Source of the DNA: Gemmatimonadota bacterium
Lineage (GTDB): Bacteria; Gemmatimonadota; Gemmatimonadetes; Gemmatimonadales; GWC2-71-9
Assembly: GCA_016713785.1 (NCBI GenBank)
Contig: JADJOM010000002.1
Coordinates: 372,001-436,000 of the forward strand
DNA length: 64,000 nucleotides
Reading direction: 5' to 3'
The notes under the pieces were generated by a model. That model saw only the letters and a program-made list of their open reading frames with translations. It did no database searches and was not told the DNA's origin. How positions within the stretch are numbered: position 1 is the stretch's first letter; the number at the start of each line of letters is the position of its first letter. The position numbers and the translations under genes are program-made. This document shows, in pieces, positions 38,886 through 47,632 of the stretch.

Positions 38886-39179
38886 GGTGCGGCTCCGAGG
38901 TATGGGTGACGGGAGAAAGCTACTCAACCCCATCACCCTCCGGTCACCCCCGGATCACCCGGAGCCGCATCCGGTAAGCACATGACGATTAAAGAGATAG
39001 GATAACGACGCGCAGGAGACCGCTGGCGCCTCGAGCCGCGGCCGGGCTCCGGTTCTGACCCGCTCGATCAGCGATCGTGATGGGGCCGTGACGACTCGCG
39101 GCGTGATTCGCTCGTGCCGAGGGCCCGGGCGCTCCGCCCTGGCCCGACCGGCCTTGCTGAACTGAGATGGGAGTCCGCC

Positions 39180-39788
39180 ATGCTCCTGATTGCCCTGGCC
39201 GGAACCCCCGGCCCGACGCTGAGTCCGTTGCTGCTGCTGGCCGCGGCGGGCGCGGTGGGTACGGTTGGATGGGCCACGCTGATGGTGGCCAAGTCACTCG
39301 CGAAGCTGCGGAGTGAGCTCGAGGAGTACAAGGAGTCGCAGCGCCCCGCCCCGCCGCCACCGCCGCCGGGGCGCCCGGGACGGCCGAGCGCGCCGACGTT
39401 CGGCGGTCTGTACGAGGCCCGGCCCTCCGCGATGGCTGGCCTGGGCGAGCATCCGTGGACGCTGCCGCTGTTGGCGGGCGGCGCCTGCACTGTCGTGGCT
39501 CTGCTGCTCGGCTTCACCAGCCGGCCGGCGGCCCCGGAGGGGCCGGATGCCGCCCAGGAGGTCGCCGCGGTGCGGGCCGCGCTGGATTCCGTCTCGGGTC
39601 GGGTGAAGACGCTGGAAGATTCGCTGCAGACGCTGCGGACCGCCTCTGCCTCCGCCGCGGCTCCGGCGCGCACCACGCTGGCGGCGCGTACGCCGCGGCG
39701 GTCGGCGGCGATTCCGCCGGCGCCGGTCATCCCCCCGGCGCCCGCCATCCGCCCCGCGCCGGCCACGCCCGCGGGCGTCACGCCCTGA
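39180..39788 (+). CDS. Two-helix membrane protein with coiled coil and Pro/Ala-rich tail
   Basis: 202 residues from ATG 39180, preceded by GGGAG. Helix 1 (TLSPLLLLAAAGAVGTVGWATLMVA) is followed by a charged helix (KLRSELEEYKES), a Pro-rich linker (RPAPPPPPPGRPGRP) and helix 2 (WTLPLLAGGACTVVALLLGF). A second coiled coil (QEVAAVRAALDSVSGRVKTLEDSLQTL) and a tail of Pro-Ala repeats (PPAPVIPPAPAIRPAPATP) complete it. No family recognised. The layout suggests a scaffold in or across the inner membrane, perhaps reaching towards peptidoglycan. Confidence 0.65.
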   Translation: MLLIALAGTPGPTLSPLLLLAAAGAVGTVGWATLMVAKSLAKLRSELEEYKESQRPAPPPPPPGRPGRPSAPTFGGLYEARPSAMAGLGEHPWTLPLLAGGACTVVALLLGFTSRPAAPEGPDAAQEVAAVRAALDSVSGRVKTLEDSLQTLRTASASAAAPARTTLAARTPRRSAAIPPAPVIPPAPAIRPAPATPAGVTP

Positions 39789-39885
39789 GGGGGGTGGTCG
39801 AGGATTCGAGGCGGAACATCCAAACCGGGAGGGGATGGGACTCGTAGGAACGCGGGTCCCATCCACGCCACCTTCCGGAGGTTCC

Positions 39886-40935
39886 ATGCTGGCTCGCCGT
39901 CGGCCGTTGCTGCTGTTCGCGCTCCTGCTCGTCCCCACCCTTCCCGCCGCCGCCCAGCAGGGCGCTCCCACGATGGTCCTCCCCTGGGCGAGCCAGCGGG
40001 CCGGGGTGCGGCAGACCATCGGCCTCACCGACATCTCCATTGATTACAGCCGTCCGGCGGTGAAGGGCCGTAAGGTCTGGGGCGAGCTGGTGCCATTCGA
40101 CTCGGTGTGGCGCGCCGGGGCCAACATGAACACGGTGCTGGCGGTGACCTCGCCGTTCACGGTGGGGGGCACGCGCCTGCCGGCGGGGCGGTACGGCCTG
40201 CACACCATCCCGGGCGCGCAGCAGTGGACGATCATCCTCAACCGTGAGGCGGAGAACTGGGGGAGCTTCAGCTACGACCAGGCCAAGGACGCACTGCGGT
40301 TCACGGTGACGCCGCGCGCCGCCGATCACGTGGAGTTCCTGCAGTACACGCTGGAGGCGCCCGGTGATTCCACGGTGACGGTGACGCTGCGCTGGGAGAA
40401 GCTGGCGGTGGCGTTCCCGCTCGGCGTGTCCACCAACGCGGTGGTGCTCGACAGCCTGAGCCACCAGCTGGCGGGGATCCAGCAGTTCTGGCCCACGGGA
40501 TGGCTGGAAGCGGCGCGCTGGGCGCTGGCGCACAACACGGGGCTCGACCGCGCCGAGGCGTGGGCGGACCGCGCCGTTGCCCTGCAGCCGAGCTTCGCGT
40601 CGCTGCGGACCAAGGCGGCGGTACTGGAGCGCCAGGGCCGGAAGGCGCAGGCCGATTCGCTGCGCGCCCGCGCGCTGACGCTGGCCACCGAGGCCGACGT
40701 GAACGTGCTCGGCTACCAGTACCTGGGGGAGCGAAAGCTGGACGAGGCGATCGCGCTGTTCCGGCAGAACGTGCGGGACTACCCGAAGTCGTGGAACGTC
40801 TACGACAGCCTGGGGGAGGCGCTGGCCGTGAAGGGGGACAAGCGGGACGCGCTGGCCAACTACCAGAAGGCGCTGGACCTGGCGCCGGCGGGGCAGCACG
40901 CCCGGATCCGGGCCGCGATGACGGCGCTGCGGTAG
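39886..40935 (+). CDS. DUF2911 protein with tetratricopeptide repeats, secreted
   Basis: 349 residues from the ATG with GGAGG upstream; signal peptide to TLPAAAQQ. Residues about 30-190 are a DUF2911 domain (ISIDYSRPAVKGRKVWGELVPFDSVWRAGAN, FTVGGTRLPAGRYGLHTIPG, WTIILNREAENWGSF). Residues about 195-345 are TPR-like helices (LDRAEAWADRAVALQPSFASLRTKAAVLERQG, YDSLGEALAVKGDKRDALANYQKALDLAP). DUF2911-TPR fusions are common in Bacteroidota and Gemmatimonadota and lack a proven function. Periplasmic. It converges on the ArsR gene 16 bases away. Confidence 0.88.
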   Translation: MLARRRPLLLFALLLVPTLPAAAQQGAPTMVLPWASQRAGVRQTIGLTDISIDYSRPAVKGRKVWGELVPFDSVWRAGANMNTVLAVTSPFTVGGTRLPAGRYGLHTIPGAQQWTIILNREAENWGSFSYDQAKDALRFTVTPRAADHVEFLQYTLEAPGDSTVTVTLRWEKLAVAFPLGVSTNAVVLDSLSHQLAGIQQFWPTGWLEAARWALAHNTGLDRAEAWADRAVALQPSFASLRTKAAVLERQGRKAQADSLRARALTLATEADVNVLGYQYLGERKLDEAIALFRQNVRDYPKSWNVYDSLGEALAVKGDKRDALANYQKALDLAPAGQHARIRAAMTALR

Positions 40936-40951
40936 GCGCGCCGGGGGGCGC

Positions 40952-41281
40952 TCAGCCGGTGAAGAGCTTCTTCCGGCTGTGCGCCTCCTTCTCGAGCCGC
41001 CCGCACATCAGCTCGCACAGCTTGAGCACGTCGTTGTCGGCCAGGCGGTAGTAGGTGCTGACGCCGTCCTTGCGGCGCTCCACGAAGCCGGCGGCGTGCA
41101 GCAGCTGCAGGTGCTTGGAGACGTTGGCCTGGCCGAAGCCGGTGAGGGTGAGGATCTCCGACACGTTGCGTTCGCCGCCCTTGAGGGCCTGGAGGATCTC
41201 CAGCCGCGAGGGTTCGGCGAGCGCCTTGAAGCGATCGGCGATGTGGAGCAGCTGGTCCTGGGTGAGTGCCTTGCCGGCCAT
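40952..41281 (-). CDS. ArsR-family transcriptional regulator
   Basis: 109 residues from the ATG at 41281. It is a winged helix: DRFKALAEPSRLEILQALKGGERNVSEI, recognition helix TGFGQANVSKHLQLLHAAGF, wing RRKDGVSTYYRLAD, and C-terminal helix VLKLCELMCGRLEKEAHSRKK. Two cysteines spaced by three residues (CELMC) may sense a metal or redox signal, but classical ArsR/CadC sites are not complete. An ATG at 41314 is in frame, but it lies inside the CCATATAA element that looks like an operator. The gene is divergent from the TolC-MFP-RND operon and probably represses it and itself. Confidence 0.88.
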   Translation of the reverse strand: MAGKALTQDQLLHIADRFKALAEPSRLEILQALKGGERNVSEILTLTGFGQANVSKHLQLLHAAGFVERRKDGVSTYYRLADNDVLKLCELMCGRLEKEAHSRKKLFTG

Positions 41282-41310
41282 GGGATCGGGGCAGTCCCCG
41301 CGATTGGTGA

Positions 41311-41318
41311 CCATATAA
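41311..41318. promoter_or_regulatory. Candidate ArsR operator half near its own gene
   Basis: CCATATAA is the exact reverse complement of the TTATATGG found at 41407-41414. It is part of a short AT-rich island (CCATATAATGATGTAGTG) in otherwise GC-rich DNA, 30 bases upstream of the ArsR ATG. Confidence 0.5.
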
Positions 41319-41378
41319 TGATGTAGTGAAAGCGGGCCGCCCGGCAACCGGCCCCCGTCCGCGGGCCGTGGGCGGGGG

Positions 41379-41416
41379 TTGACCATTGGTATATATGACT
41401 ATATGGTTATATGGTC
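41379..41416 (+). promoter_or_regulatory. Promoter and triple 8-bp direct repeat upstream of the efflux operon
   Basis: TTGACC (41379-41384), a 17-base spacer, then TATGGT (41402-41407). Over the -10 lie three head-to-tail octamers ATATGACT, ATATGGTT, ATATGGTC (41393-41416). A repressor bound there would cover the -10, so this is the likely ArsR operator and the operon promoter. Confidence 0.6.
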
Positions 41417-41449
41417 TTTCGCAAGGGGCCGACGCCCCGGGTCACCGCC

Positions 41450-42817
41450 ATGCCGCTACCGTTCCGCCGTCCGCTGGTCCGCCTGGTCCTCGGGGCCGCG
41501 CTGGCCGCCGCGCCCCTCGCGGCGCAGCAGCCGCTCACCCTCGGGGAGGCCCTCGCCCGCGCCGACACCGCCGGGTACGCCAACCGCATCGCCGCCGGCG
41601 CCACCCGGGAGCGGGCCGGCGAGGCGCTGGCACCCTACCGGGGGATCCTGCCCTCGGTGCGGCTCGAGGCGGCCTACCTCCGCACCACCGATCCGCTCAA
41701 CAGCTTCGGCTTCCTGCTCCGGCAGCGGGCCGTCACCCCGGCCGCGTTCAACCCGGCCACGCTCAACGACCCCGCCGCCATCGGCAACCTGATGACCGGG
41801 GTGGTGCTGGAGCAGCCGCTGTTCAACGCCGACGCCTGGCTGGGCCGGCGCGCGGCGCGCGCGGCGCGCGACGCGACGGCCGCCTCCGAGACGTGGACCC
41901 GGGGCGGCACGGCGGTGCAGGTGGTGCAGGCGTACTTCGGCGCGGTGCTGGCCGCCGAGCAGGTGACCACGCTGCGCGCGGCCAGCGCGGCGGGCGCGGC
42001 CCACGTGCGGCAGGCGGAGGCGATGGTGCGGCAGGGCATGGCCACCCGCTCCGACGCCCTGCTGGCCTCGGTGAAGGCGGGGGAGGTCGACGCGCAGCTG
42101 CTCGAGGCCGAGCGCCGGGCGCGTCAGGCGCGGCGGGGGCTGGCCACGCTGCTGGGCGCGCCGGCGGACAGCGGCTGGACCCTCCCCGATTCCCTGCCGT
42201 CCCTGGACGCGGTCCGGGCGGTGGCCGGGCTGGCCGGGACCGACAGCGGCGGCGCCGCCGCCCGGGCCGACGTGCAGGCGGCGGAGCTGGGCCGGGCCGC
42301 CGCGGAGGCGGACGCGCGCCGGGCGGCGGCGCTCTACCTGCCGCGGCTCAACGGCTTTGGACGGCTGGACTGGAACTCCGCGGACGCCCCGTTCAGTGGC
42401 AAGAGCGCGTGGACCCTCGGGGTGATGCTCTCCTGGTCGCCGTTCGCGGGGGCGCAGGAGCTGGCGGAACGGCGGAGCGCCGCGGGACGTCGCGACGGGG
42501 CGCGAGCCATGGCCCAGGCGGCGGGGGCCCAGGCCGCGCTCGAGATCGCCGCCGCGCGGGACCGGCAGGCGGTGGCGCTGGCGCGGCTGGCGATCGCCGA
42601 CCGGTCGGTGGCGCAGGCGGCCGAGGCGCACCGGATCGTGGGACGGAAGTACGACGGCGGACTGGCCACCGTGAGCGAGCTGCTGGATGCCGCGACGGTG
42701 GAAACGGCCACGCGGCTGGGGCTGTCGGCGGCGCGCTACGAGGTGATCGTGGCGGCGGCCGAAGCGCGGCAGGCCCAGGGACTGGAGCTCGGCGCGCTCC
42801 GCGCGCTCGATCGCTGA
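41450..42817 (+). CDS. TolC-family outer-membrane efflux protein
   Basis: 455 residues with a signal peptide ending at AAAPLAAQQ. It has two long helical repeats typical of TolC or OMF proteins (LTLGEALARADTAGYANRIAAGATRERAG; LGRAAAEADARRAAALYLPRLNGFGRLDW) and outer-barrel strands (NLMTGVVLEQPLFNADAWLG; WTLGVMLSWSPFAG). It forms the outer duct of the RND pump encoded downstream. The ATG at 41450 gives the signal peptide directly; an ATG at 41411 falls in the operator. First gene of the operon. Confidence 0.9.
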   Translation: MPLPFRRPLVRLVLGAALAAAPLAAQQPLTLGEALARADTAGYANRIAAGATRERAGEALAPYRGILPSVRLEAAYLRTTDPLNSFGFLLRQRAVTPAAFNPATLNDPAAIGNLMTGVVLEQPLFNADAWLGRRAARAARDATAASETWTRGGTAVQVVQAYFGAVLAAEQVTTLRAASAAGAAHVRQAEAMVRQGMATRSDALLASVKAGEVDAQLLEAERRARQARRGLATLLGAPADSGWTLPDSLPSLDAVRAVAGLAGTDSGGAAARADVQAAELGRAAAEADARRAAALYLPRLNGFGRLDWNSADAPFSGKSAWTLGVMLSWSPFAGAQELAERRSAAGRRDGARAMAQAAGAQAALEIAAARDRQAVALARLAIADRSVAQAAEAHRIVGRKYDGGLATVSELLDAATVETATRLGLSAARYEVIVAAAEARQAQGLELGALRALDR

Positions 42818-42854
42818 TACCTCGAACCGGGCCGCTGGCCCGGGAGAACATGCA

Positions 42855-43880
42855 ATGCGGACGCACGGCTGGCTGGTCCTGGTGACGATGGCGATGGCGC
42901 AGGGGTGCGGTGGGTCGGGAGAGGTCGAACCGGCCGCGAGCCCCGGCGCCACGGCGCACGGCGCAACGTTCACCGTCCGGGATACCACGATCACCGCGGG
43001 GTTCGATGCCACGGGGGTGGCCGAACCGGTGGAGCGTGCCCTGCTCAGCACCAAGCTGATGGGGAGCGTCACCGCGGTCCTGGTGCAGGAGGGCGACCAG
43101 GTCCGTCGCGGCCAGGTGCTGGCCCGGATCGACGCGCGGGACGTCGAGGCCAAGCGGGCGCAGGTGGAGGCGGGGATCGCGGCTGCGGAGGCGATGTACG
43201 CCGACGCCGAGACCCAGGCGGGGCGCTTCCGGGCGCTCTACGCCGACAGCGCGGCCACGCGGTTCCAGCTGGACCAGGTGGAAACGGGGCTGGCGCGGGC
43301 CGAAGCCGGGCTCCGCACCGCGCGGGCGGCGCGAAGCGAGCTCGACGCGGTGGGGTCGTACGCCGCGGTGGTGGCGCCCTTCGCCGGCGTGGTGACCATG
43401 CGCTACGTGGACCCAGGCGCCTTCGCCGCGCCGGGCGCCCCGATCGTGGAGGTGCAGGACGCGAGCCGGCTGCGGGTGAGCGTGAGCGTGCCGACCCGCG
43501 TGGCGCGCGGCCTCCGCCCCGGGCAGGCGCTCGAGGCGATGATCGAGGGCCGGGCGTTGCCGGCCACGATCGAGGGGCTGGTGCCTTCGCCGGCGGGCGG
43601 GGTCTACACCGTCAACGCGGTGGTGCGGAATCCCGCCGGGGAGTTCCTCCCCGGCAGCGCCGCGACGCTGCGGGTGCCGGACGGGACCCGGGCGGCGATC
43701 CTGGTCCCGGCCGCCGCGCTGGTCCGCGAGGGGGACCTGGTGGGGGTGCGGGTGGTCTCGGGCGGGAGCGCCGACCTGCGCTGGGTGCGCACCGCCGGCG
43801 ACGCGCCCGCCACGGGCGGCCTGGTCGAGGTGCTCTCCGGGCTCACCGCCGGCGACGTGATCCTGGCCGGGAGCGACTGA
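42855..43880 (+). CDS. RND efflux periplasmic adaptor (membrane fusion protein), lipoprotein
   Basis: 341 residues with a short lipobox signal (MAMAQGCGG, Cys18). The lipoyl or biotinyl-like half motifs are SVTAVLVQEGDQVRRGQVLARID and VVAPFAGVVTMRYVDPG, with an alpha-helical hairpin between them (VEAKRAQVEAGIAAAEAMYADAETQAGRF to ARAEAGLRTARAARSE). Beta-barrel and membrane-proximal domains follow. It links the RND permease to TolC. The ATG follows GGGAGAA. The stop lies one base before the permease ATG, so the genes are tightly linked. Confidence 0.92.
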   Translation: MRTHGWLVLVTMAMAQGCGGSGEVEPAASPGATAHGATFTVRDTTITAGFDATGVAEPVERALLSTKLMGSVTAVLVQEGDQVRRGQVLARIDARDVEAKRAQVEAGIAAAEAMYADAETQAGRFRALYADSAATRFQLDQVETGLARAEAGLRTARAARSELDAVGSYAAVVAPFAGVVTMRYVDPGAFAAPGAPIVEVQDASRLRVSVSVPTRVARGLRPGQALEAMIEGRALPATIEGLVPSPAGGVYTVNAVVRNPAGEFLPGSAATLRVPDGTRAAILVPAAALVREGDLVGVRVVSGGSADLRWVRTAGDAPATGGLVEVLSGLTAGDVILAGSD

Positions 43881-43881
43881 C

Positions 43882-46800
43882 ATGGGCTTCGCCGGACGGA
43901 TTGCCCAGCGGTTCCTGCACTCCAAGCTGACCCCGCTGCTGATCATCGCCTCGCTGGCGGTGGGCGCGCTGGCCATCGTGGGGACGCCACGGGAGGAGGA
44001 GCCGCAGATCTCGGTGCCGATGATCGACGTGATCGCGGCGCTGCCGGGCGCCGGCCCGGCGGAGGTGGAGAACCTCCTCACCCGGCCGATCGAGCAGCGG
44101 ATGTGGGAGATCCCCGCCGTGGAGCATGTGTACAGCATGGCCGGCGAGGGGTACACGATGGTCACGGTGCGCTTCAAGGTCGGCGAGGACCAGGAGCGCA
44201 GCATCACCCGGGTGCACGCCCGCCTGGTGGCCGACCTGGACCGGATGCCGGCCGGCGCGCTGCCGCCGCTGGTCAAGCCGCACTCGATCGACGATGTCCC
44301 GATCCTCACGCTGACGCTGTCGTCCACGCGGGACGGCTCCAACGCGCTGCGGCAGCTCGCGGTGCAGCTGGAGGAGGAAATCCGCACCGTCACCGACGTG
44401 GCGGCCACGCAGGTGATCGGCGGGGCGCCGCGGCAGGTGCGGGTGGAGCTCGACCCGGCGCGGCTGGCCGCGGCCGGCGTGACCCCGGGCGAGGTGACGC
44501 AGGCGCTGGCCGGCGCCAACGCCCGGCTCGACGCGGGCGAGCTGCAGAGCGCGGGGCGGAGCTATCGGGTGCAGGTGGGCGCGCCGCTCCACAGCGGCGC
44601 GGAGGTGGCGGGCATCGTGGTGAGCGCGCGGCGCGGGGTGCCGGTGTACCTGCGCAACGTGGCCACGGTGCGGGAGGAGTTCGGCGAGCGGGAGAGCTAC
44701 GTCAGCCACGCGGGCCGGGAGGGCGGAGCCGCAAGCGCGGTGACCCTCAGCGTGGCCAAGCGGAAGGGCGCCAACGCCACCCTGGTGGCGCACCAGGTGC
44801 TGGCGCGAGTGGAGCAGGCGCGGGCGCGCCTGCTGCCGCCGGAGGTCACCGTCACCGAGACCCGGAACTACGGCGAGACCGCCCGCGAGAAGGCGAGCGA
44901 GCTGATCCTGCACCTGGTCATCGCCACGCTGTCGGTGACGGTGCTGATCTGGCTCTTCCTGGGATGGCGCGAGGCGGTGGTGGTGCTGGTGGCGGTGCCG
45001 GTGACGCTCGCGCTCACGCTGTTCAGCTACTACGCCCTGGGCTACACCCTCAACCGGATCACGCTGTTCGCGCTGATTTTCTCGATCGGCATCCTGGTGG
45101 ACGATGCGATCGTGGTGGTGGAGAACATCTACCGGCACCTGCAGCTCGGCCTCAAGCCGGCCGGCGAGGCGGCGGTGGAGGGGGTGGACGAGGTGGGCAA
45201 CCCGACCATCCTCGCCACCTTCACCGTGATCGCGGCCATCCTGCCGATGGCGTTCGTGCGCGGCCTGATGGGGCCCTACATGCGGCCCATCCCGGTGGGG
45301 GCCAGCGTGGCCATGCTGGCGAGCCTCGCGGTGGCGTTCATCGTGACGCCGTACATCGCGCTGCGGCTGCTGCGGGGGCATGTCGGCGGCCCGTCGGCTC
45401 GGCGGCACGATGACTCGGCTCCGGCCGCACCGCCACCCGGTCCGGCGGATGGCCGATACGCCCGCTTGATGCGCCGGCTCATGGAGCGGCGGGGCACCCG
45501 GCTCGGCTTCTACGTCGGGGTGGTGGCGCTGCTGCTCGCCTCGATGGGGCTGGTGGCGCTCAAGGTGGTGCAGGTGAAGATGCTCCCCTTCGACAACAAG
45601 TCGGAGTTCCAGGTGATCCTGGACCTGCCGGAGGGGACCACGCTCGAGACCAGCGCGGCGGCGGCGGCCGAGGTGGCCAGGTACCTGCGCGGGGTGCCGG
45701 AGGTGCGGCATACCCAGGTGTACGCCGGCACCGCGGCGCCCTTCAATTTCAACGGACTGGTGCGGCACTACTTCATGCGCCAGGGCAGCACCGTCGCCGA
45801 CGTGCAGGTGAACCTGGTGCCCAAGGAGGAGCGGTCGCGCCAGAGCCACGCGATCGCGGTGGCGGTGCGGCCGGGGGTCGATTCGATCGCGCGGCGGTAC
45901 GGGGCCAGCGCCAAGATCGCGGAGATCCCGCCGGGGCCCCCGGTGCTCTCCACGCTCGTCGCCGAGATCTACGCCGGGAGCGACTCGGCCCGGCTGGCGG
46001 CCGCCACGCGGGTGAAGGAGGTCTTCGAGCACACCCCGGGCGTGGTGGACGTGGACTGGACCGTCGAGGCGCCCGAGACGCAGCTGGCGTTCCGGGTGGA
46101 CCGGGCCCGCGCGGCCCAGGCCGGGGCGAGCGTGGAGCAGATCGTGCAGACGGTCTACCTGGCGCAGGCCGGCATGCCGGCGGGGCGGCTGGCCAGCGCC
46201 ACGGCGCGGGAGGGGATCGGCATCGTGCCGCGGCTGCCGCTGTCGCGGCGTTCCTCGGTGGCGGCGCTGCTGGCCCTGCCGGTGCCCACCATGAGCGGGC
46301 CCCAGCCGCTGGGGCGGTTCGTCACGGTGGACAGCACCCTGCGCGAGGGCACCCGGCACCGCCGCGACCTGCGCCCGGTGATCTACGTGACCGGCGACGT
46401 GGCGGGCAGCATCGAGAGCCCGGTCTACGCCATCCTGACCATGAACCAGGCGCTGGATACCATCCGGGTGGATGGCGCCGGGATCCGGCGCTACAACGCG
46501 GTGCAGCCCGACCAGCTGGACGAAGTGGCGATGAAGTGGGATGGCGAGTGGCAGATCACGATCGAGGTCTTCCGCGACCTCGGCCTGGCGTTCGCGGCGG
46601 TGCTGCTGCTGATCTACGTGCTGGTGGTGTGGTGGTTCGAGTCGTTCAGCATCCCGCTGGTGATCATGGCGCCGATCCCGCTCACCCTGGTGGGCATCCT
46701 GCCGGGGCACGCGGTCACGGGGGCGTTCTTCACCGCCACCAGCATGATCGGGATGATCGCGCTCGCCGGGATCATCGTGCGCAACTCGATCCTGCTGGTC

Positions 46801-47055
46801 GACTTCATCCAGCTGGCCGAGCGCCGTGGCGTGCCGGTGGCGGAGGCGGTGATCGAGGCGGGAGCGGTGCGGTTCCGGCCCATCGCCCTGACCGCGGCCG
46901 CGGTGGTGGTGGGCGGGCTGGTGATGGTGCTCGACCCGATCTTCCAGGGGCTGGCGGTGGCGCTCATGTTCGGCGCGATCGTGGCCACGCTGCTCACGAT
47001 GGTGGTGGTGCCGCTGCTCTACTGGGAGCTGCGGCGGCGGCAGGTGGGGGCGTAG
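43882..47055 (+). CDS. RND efflux permease (AcrB/MdtF superfamily)
   Basis: 1057 residues, standard RND length. The N-terminal helix is followed by PREEEPQISVPMIDVIAALPGAGPAEVENLLTRPIE. The pore helices include the proton-relay Asp pair in GILVDDAIVVVENIYRHL. A second half repeats the layout with FFTATSMIGMIALAGIIVRNSILLVDFIQLAERRG. The TM4 DD and the broad periplasmic domain fit the hydrophobe or amphiphile RND group rather than CzcA, but specificity is not deducible. It works with the adaptor and TolC protein from the same operon. The C-terminal TAG is followed by GGTTGGCGGGAAGCGGG, the GGGAAGC repeat. Confidence 0.95.
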   Translation: MGFAGRIAQRFLHSKLTPLLIIASLAVGALAIVGTPREEEPQISVPMIDVIAALPGAGPAEVENLLTRPIEQRMWEIPAVEHVYSMAGEGYTMVTVRFKVGEDQERSITRVHARLVADLDRMPAGALPPLVKPHSIDDVPILTLTLSSTRDGSNALRQLAVQLEEEIRTVTDVAATQVIGGAPRQVRVELDPARLAAAGVTPGEVTQALAGANARLDAGELQSAGRSYRVQVGAPLHSGAEVAGIVVSARRGVPVYLRNVATVREEFGERESYVSHAGREGGAASAVTLSVAKRKGANATLVAHQVLARVEQARARLLPPEVTVTETRNYGETAREKASELILHLVIATLSVTVLIWLFLGWREAVVVLVAVPVTLALTLFSYYALGYTLNRITLFALIFSIGILVDDAIVVVENIYRHLQLGLKPAGEAAVEGVDEVGNPTILATFTVIAAILPMAFVRGLMGPYMRPIPVGASVAMLASLAVAFIVTPYIALRLLRGHVGGPSARRHDDSAPAAPPPGPADGRYARLMRRLMERRGTRLGFYVGVVALLLASMGLVALKVVQVKMLPFDNKSEFQVILDLPEGTTLETSAAAAAEVARYLRGVPEVRHTQVYAGTAAPFNFNGLVRHYFMRQGSTVADVQVNLVPKEERSRQSHAIAVAVRPGVDSIARRYGASAKIAEIPPGPPVLSTLVAEIYAGSDSARLAAATRVKEVFEHTPGVVDVDWTVEAPETQLAFRVDRARAAQAGASVEQIVQTVYLAQAGMPAGRLASATAREGIGIVPRLPLSRRSSVAALLALPVPTMSGPQPLGRFVTVDSTLREGTRHRRDLRPVIYVTGDVAGSIESPVYAILTMNQALDTIRVDGAGIRRYNAVQPDQLDEVAMKWDGEWQITIEVFRDLGLAFAAVLLLIYVLVVWWFESFSIPLVIMAPIPLTLVGILPGHAVTGAFFTATSMIGMIALAGIIVRNSILLVDFIQLAERRGVPVAEAVIEAGAVRFRPIALTAAAVVVGGLVMVLDPIFQGLAVALMFGAIVATLLTMVVVPLLYWELRRRQVGA

Positions 47056-47061
47056 GGTTGG

Positions 47062-47152
47062 CGGGAAGCGGGAAGCGGGAAGCGGGAAGCGGGAAGCGGG
47101 GAGAGGGAAGAGGGAAGCGGGAAGAGGGAAAAGGGAAAAGGGAAAAAAAGGG
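47062..47152. repeat. (GGGAAGC)n repeat after the RND stop codon
   Basis: About six GGGAAGC units are followed by GGGAAGA and GGGAAAA variants ending in a short A-rich tract (GGGAAAAAAAGGGAAAATG). It separates the pump from the DUF2892 gene. The pattern matches that at 5453-5580 closely: perfect heptamers first, decaying variants after. Confidence 0.9.
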
Positions 47153-47217
47153 AAAATGAGAGCGGGTCGGCGGGGTCGCGCCCCGGGCCCACCCCCTGGA
47201 TTTCTGAGGAGGCATCG

Positions 47218-47430
47218 ATGTGCAACGAAATGGTCATCCGGCGGATCGCCGGCACGTTCATCCTGCTGTCGCTGGCGCTGGCGCACTGGGTGAATCCCTA
47301 CTGGCTGTTGTTCACGGCCTTCGTGGGCTTCAACCTGATCCAGTCGAGCCTGACCGGCTTCTGCCCGCTGGAGCGGATTCTGGGGCGGTTCGGGCTCTTC
47401 GGGTGCAGCCCCCGGGCGACGACGCGCTGA
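47218..47430 (+). CDS. DUF2892 (YgaP-type transmembrane) protein
   Basis: 70 residues, all of one DUF2892 domain: VIRRIAGTFILLSLALAHWVNPYWLLFTAFVGFNLIQSSLTGFCPLERIL, two membrane helices and the conserved GFCP motif, with further cysteines (MCNEM, FGCSP). The ATG has GAGGAGG upstream. DUF2892 accompanies ArsR regulators, rhodaneses and sulphur or metal stress genes in many bacteria, which suits its place after the ArsR-controlled pump. The 162-base gap holding the GGGAAGC repeat leaves open whether it is in the same transcript. Confidence 0.88.
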   Translation: MCNEMVIRRIAGTFILLSLALAHWVNPYWLLFTAFVGFNLIQSSLTGFCPLERILGRFGLFGCSPRATTR

Positions 47431-47436
47431 GGGCGG

Positions 47437-47512
47437 GGAAGGGGAAGCGGGAAGAGGGAACGGGAAGTCAGGATCCGTCGCTCAGTACCTGCTTCCCGCT
47501 TCCCGGATCGCG
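47437..47512. repeat. GGGAAGC repeat with inverted CTTCCCGCTTCCC arm
   Basis: GGGGAAGGGGAAGCGGGAAG follows the DUF2892 TGA, and TGCTTCCCGCTTCCCGG lies about 35 bases further on. The arms can pair. No gene lies between 47431 and 47632. Confidence 0.75.
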
Positions 47513-47632
47513 CCCCCTGCCGCAACGTCCCGGAAGTGTGACGCAGGTCACGACTTAACGCCTTCGGCGGGGCTGCGTCTCTGGGGCAGATGGATGGCCG
47601 CGATCCCCGGATGACCCCTGAAGGAGTGTCCC

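Noticed and set aside
47062..47152. Terminator from the trailing A-rich tract
   Set aside because: The A-rich end is on the gene strand, not a T-run, and no stem precedes it.
43843..47286. 1147-codon minus-strand open frame opposite the RND permease
   Set aside because: His/Arg/Gln-rich shadow of a strong coding region, extended through GGGAAGC repeat DNA that has no stops.
40952..47430. Arsenic resistance operon
   Set aside because: Despite the ArsR regulator there is no arsenite pump, reductase or methyltransferase; the pump is RND type and specificity is open.
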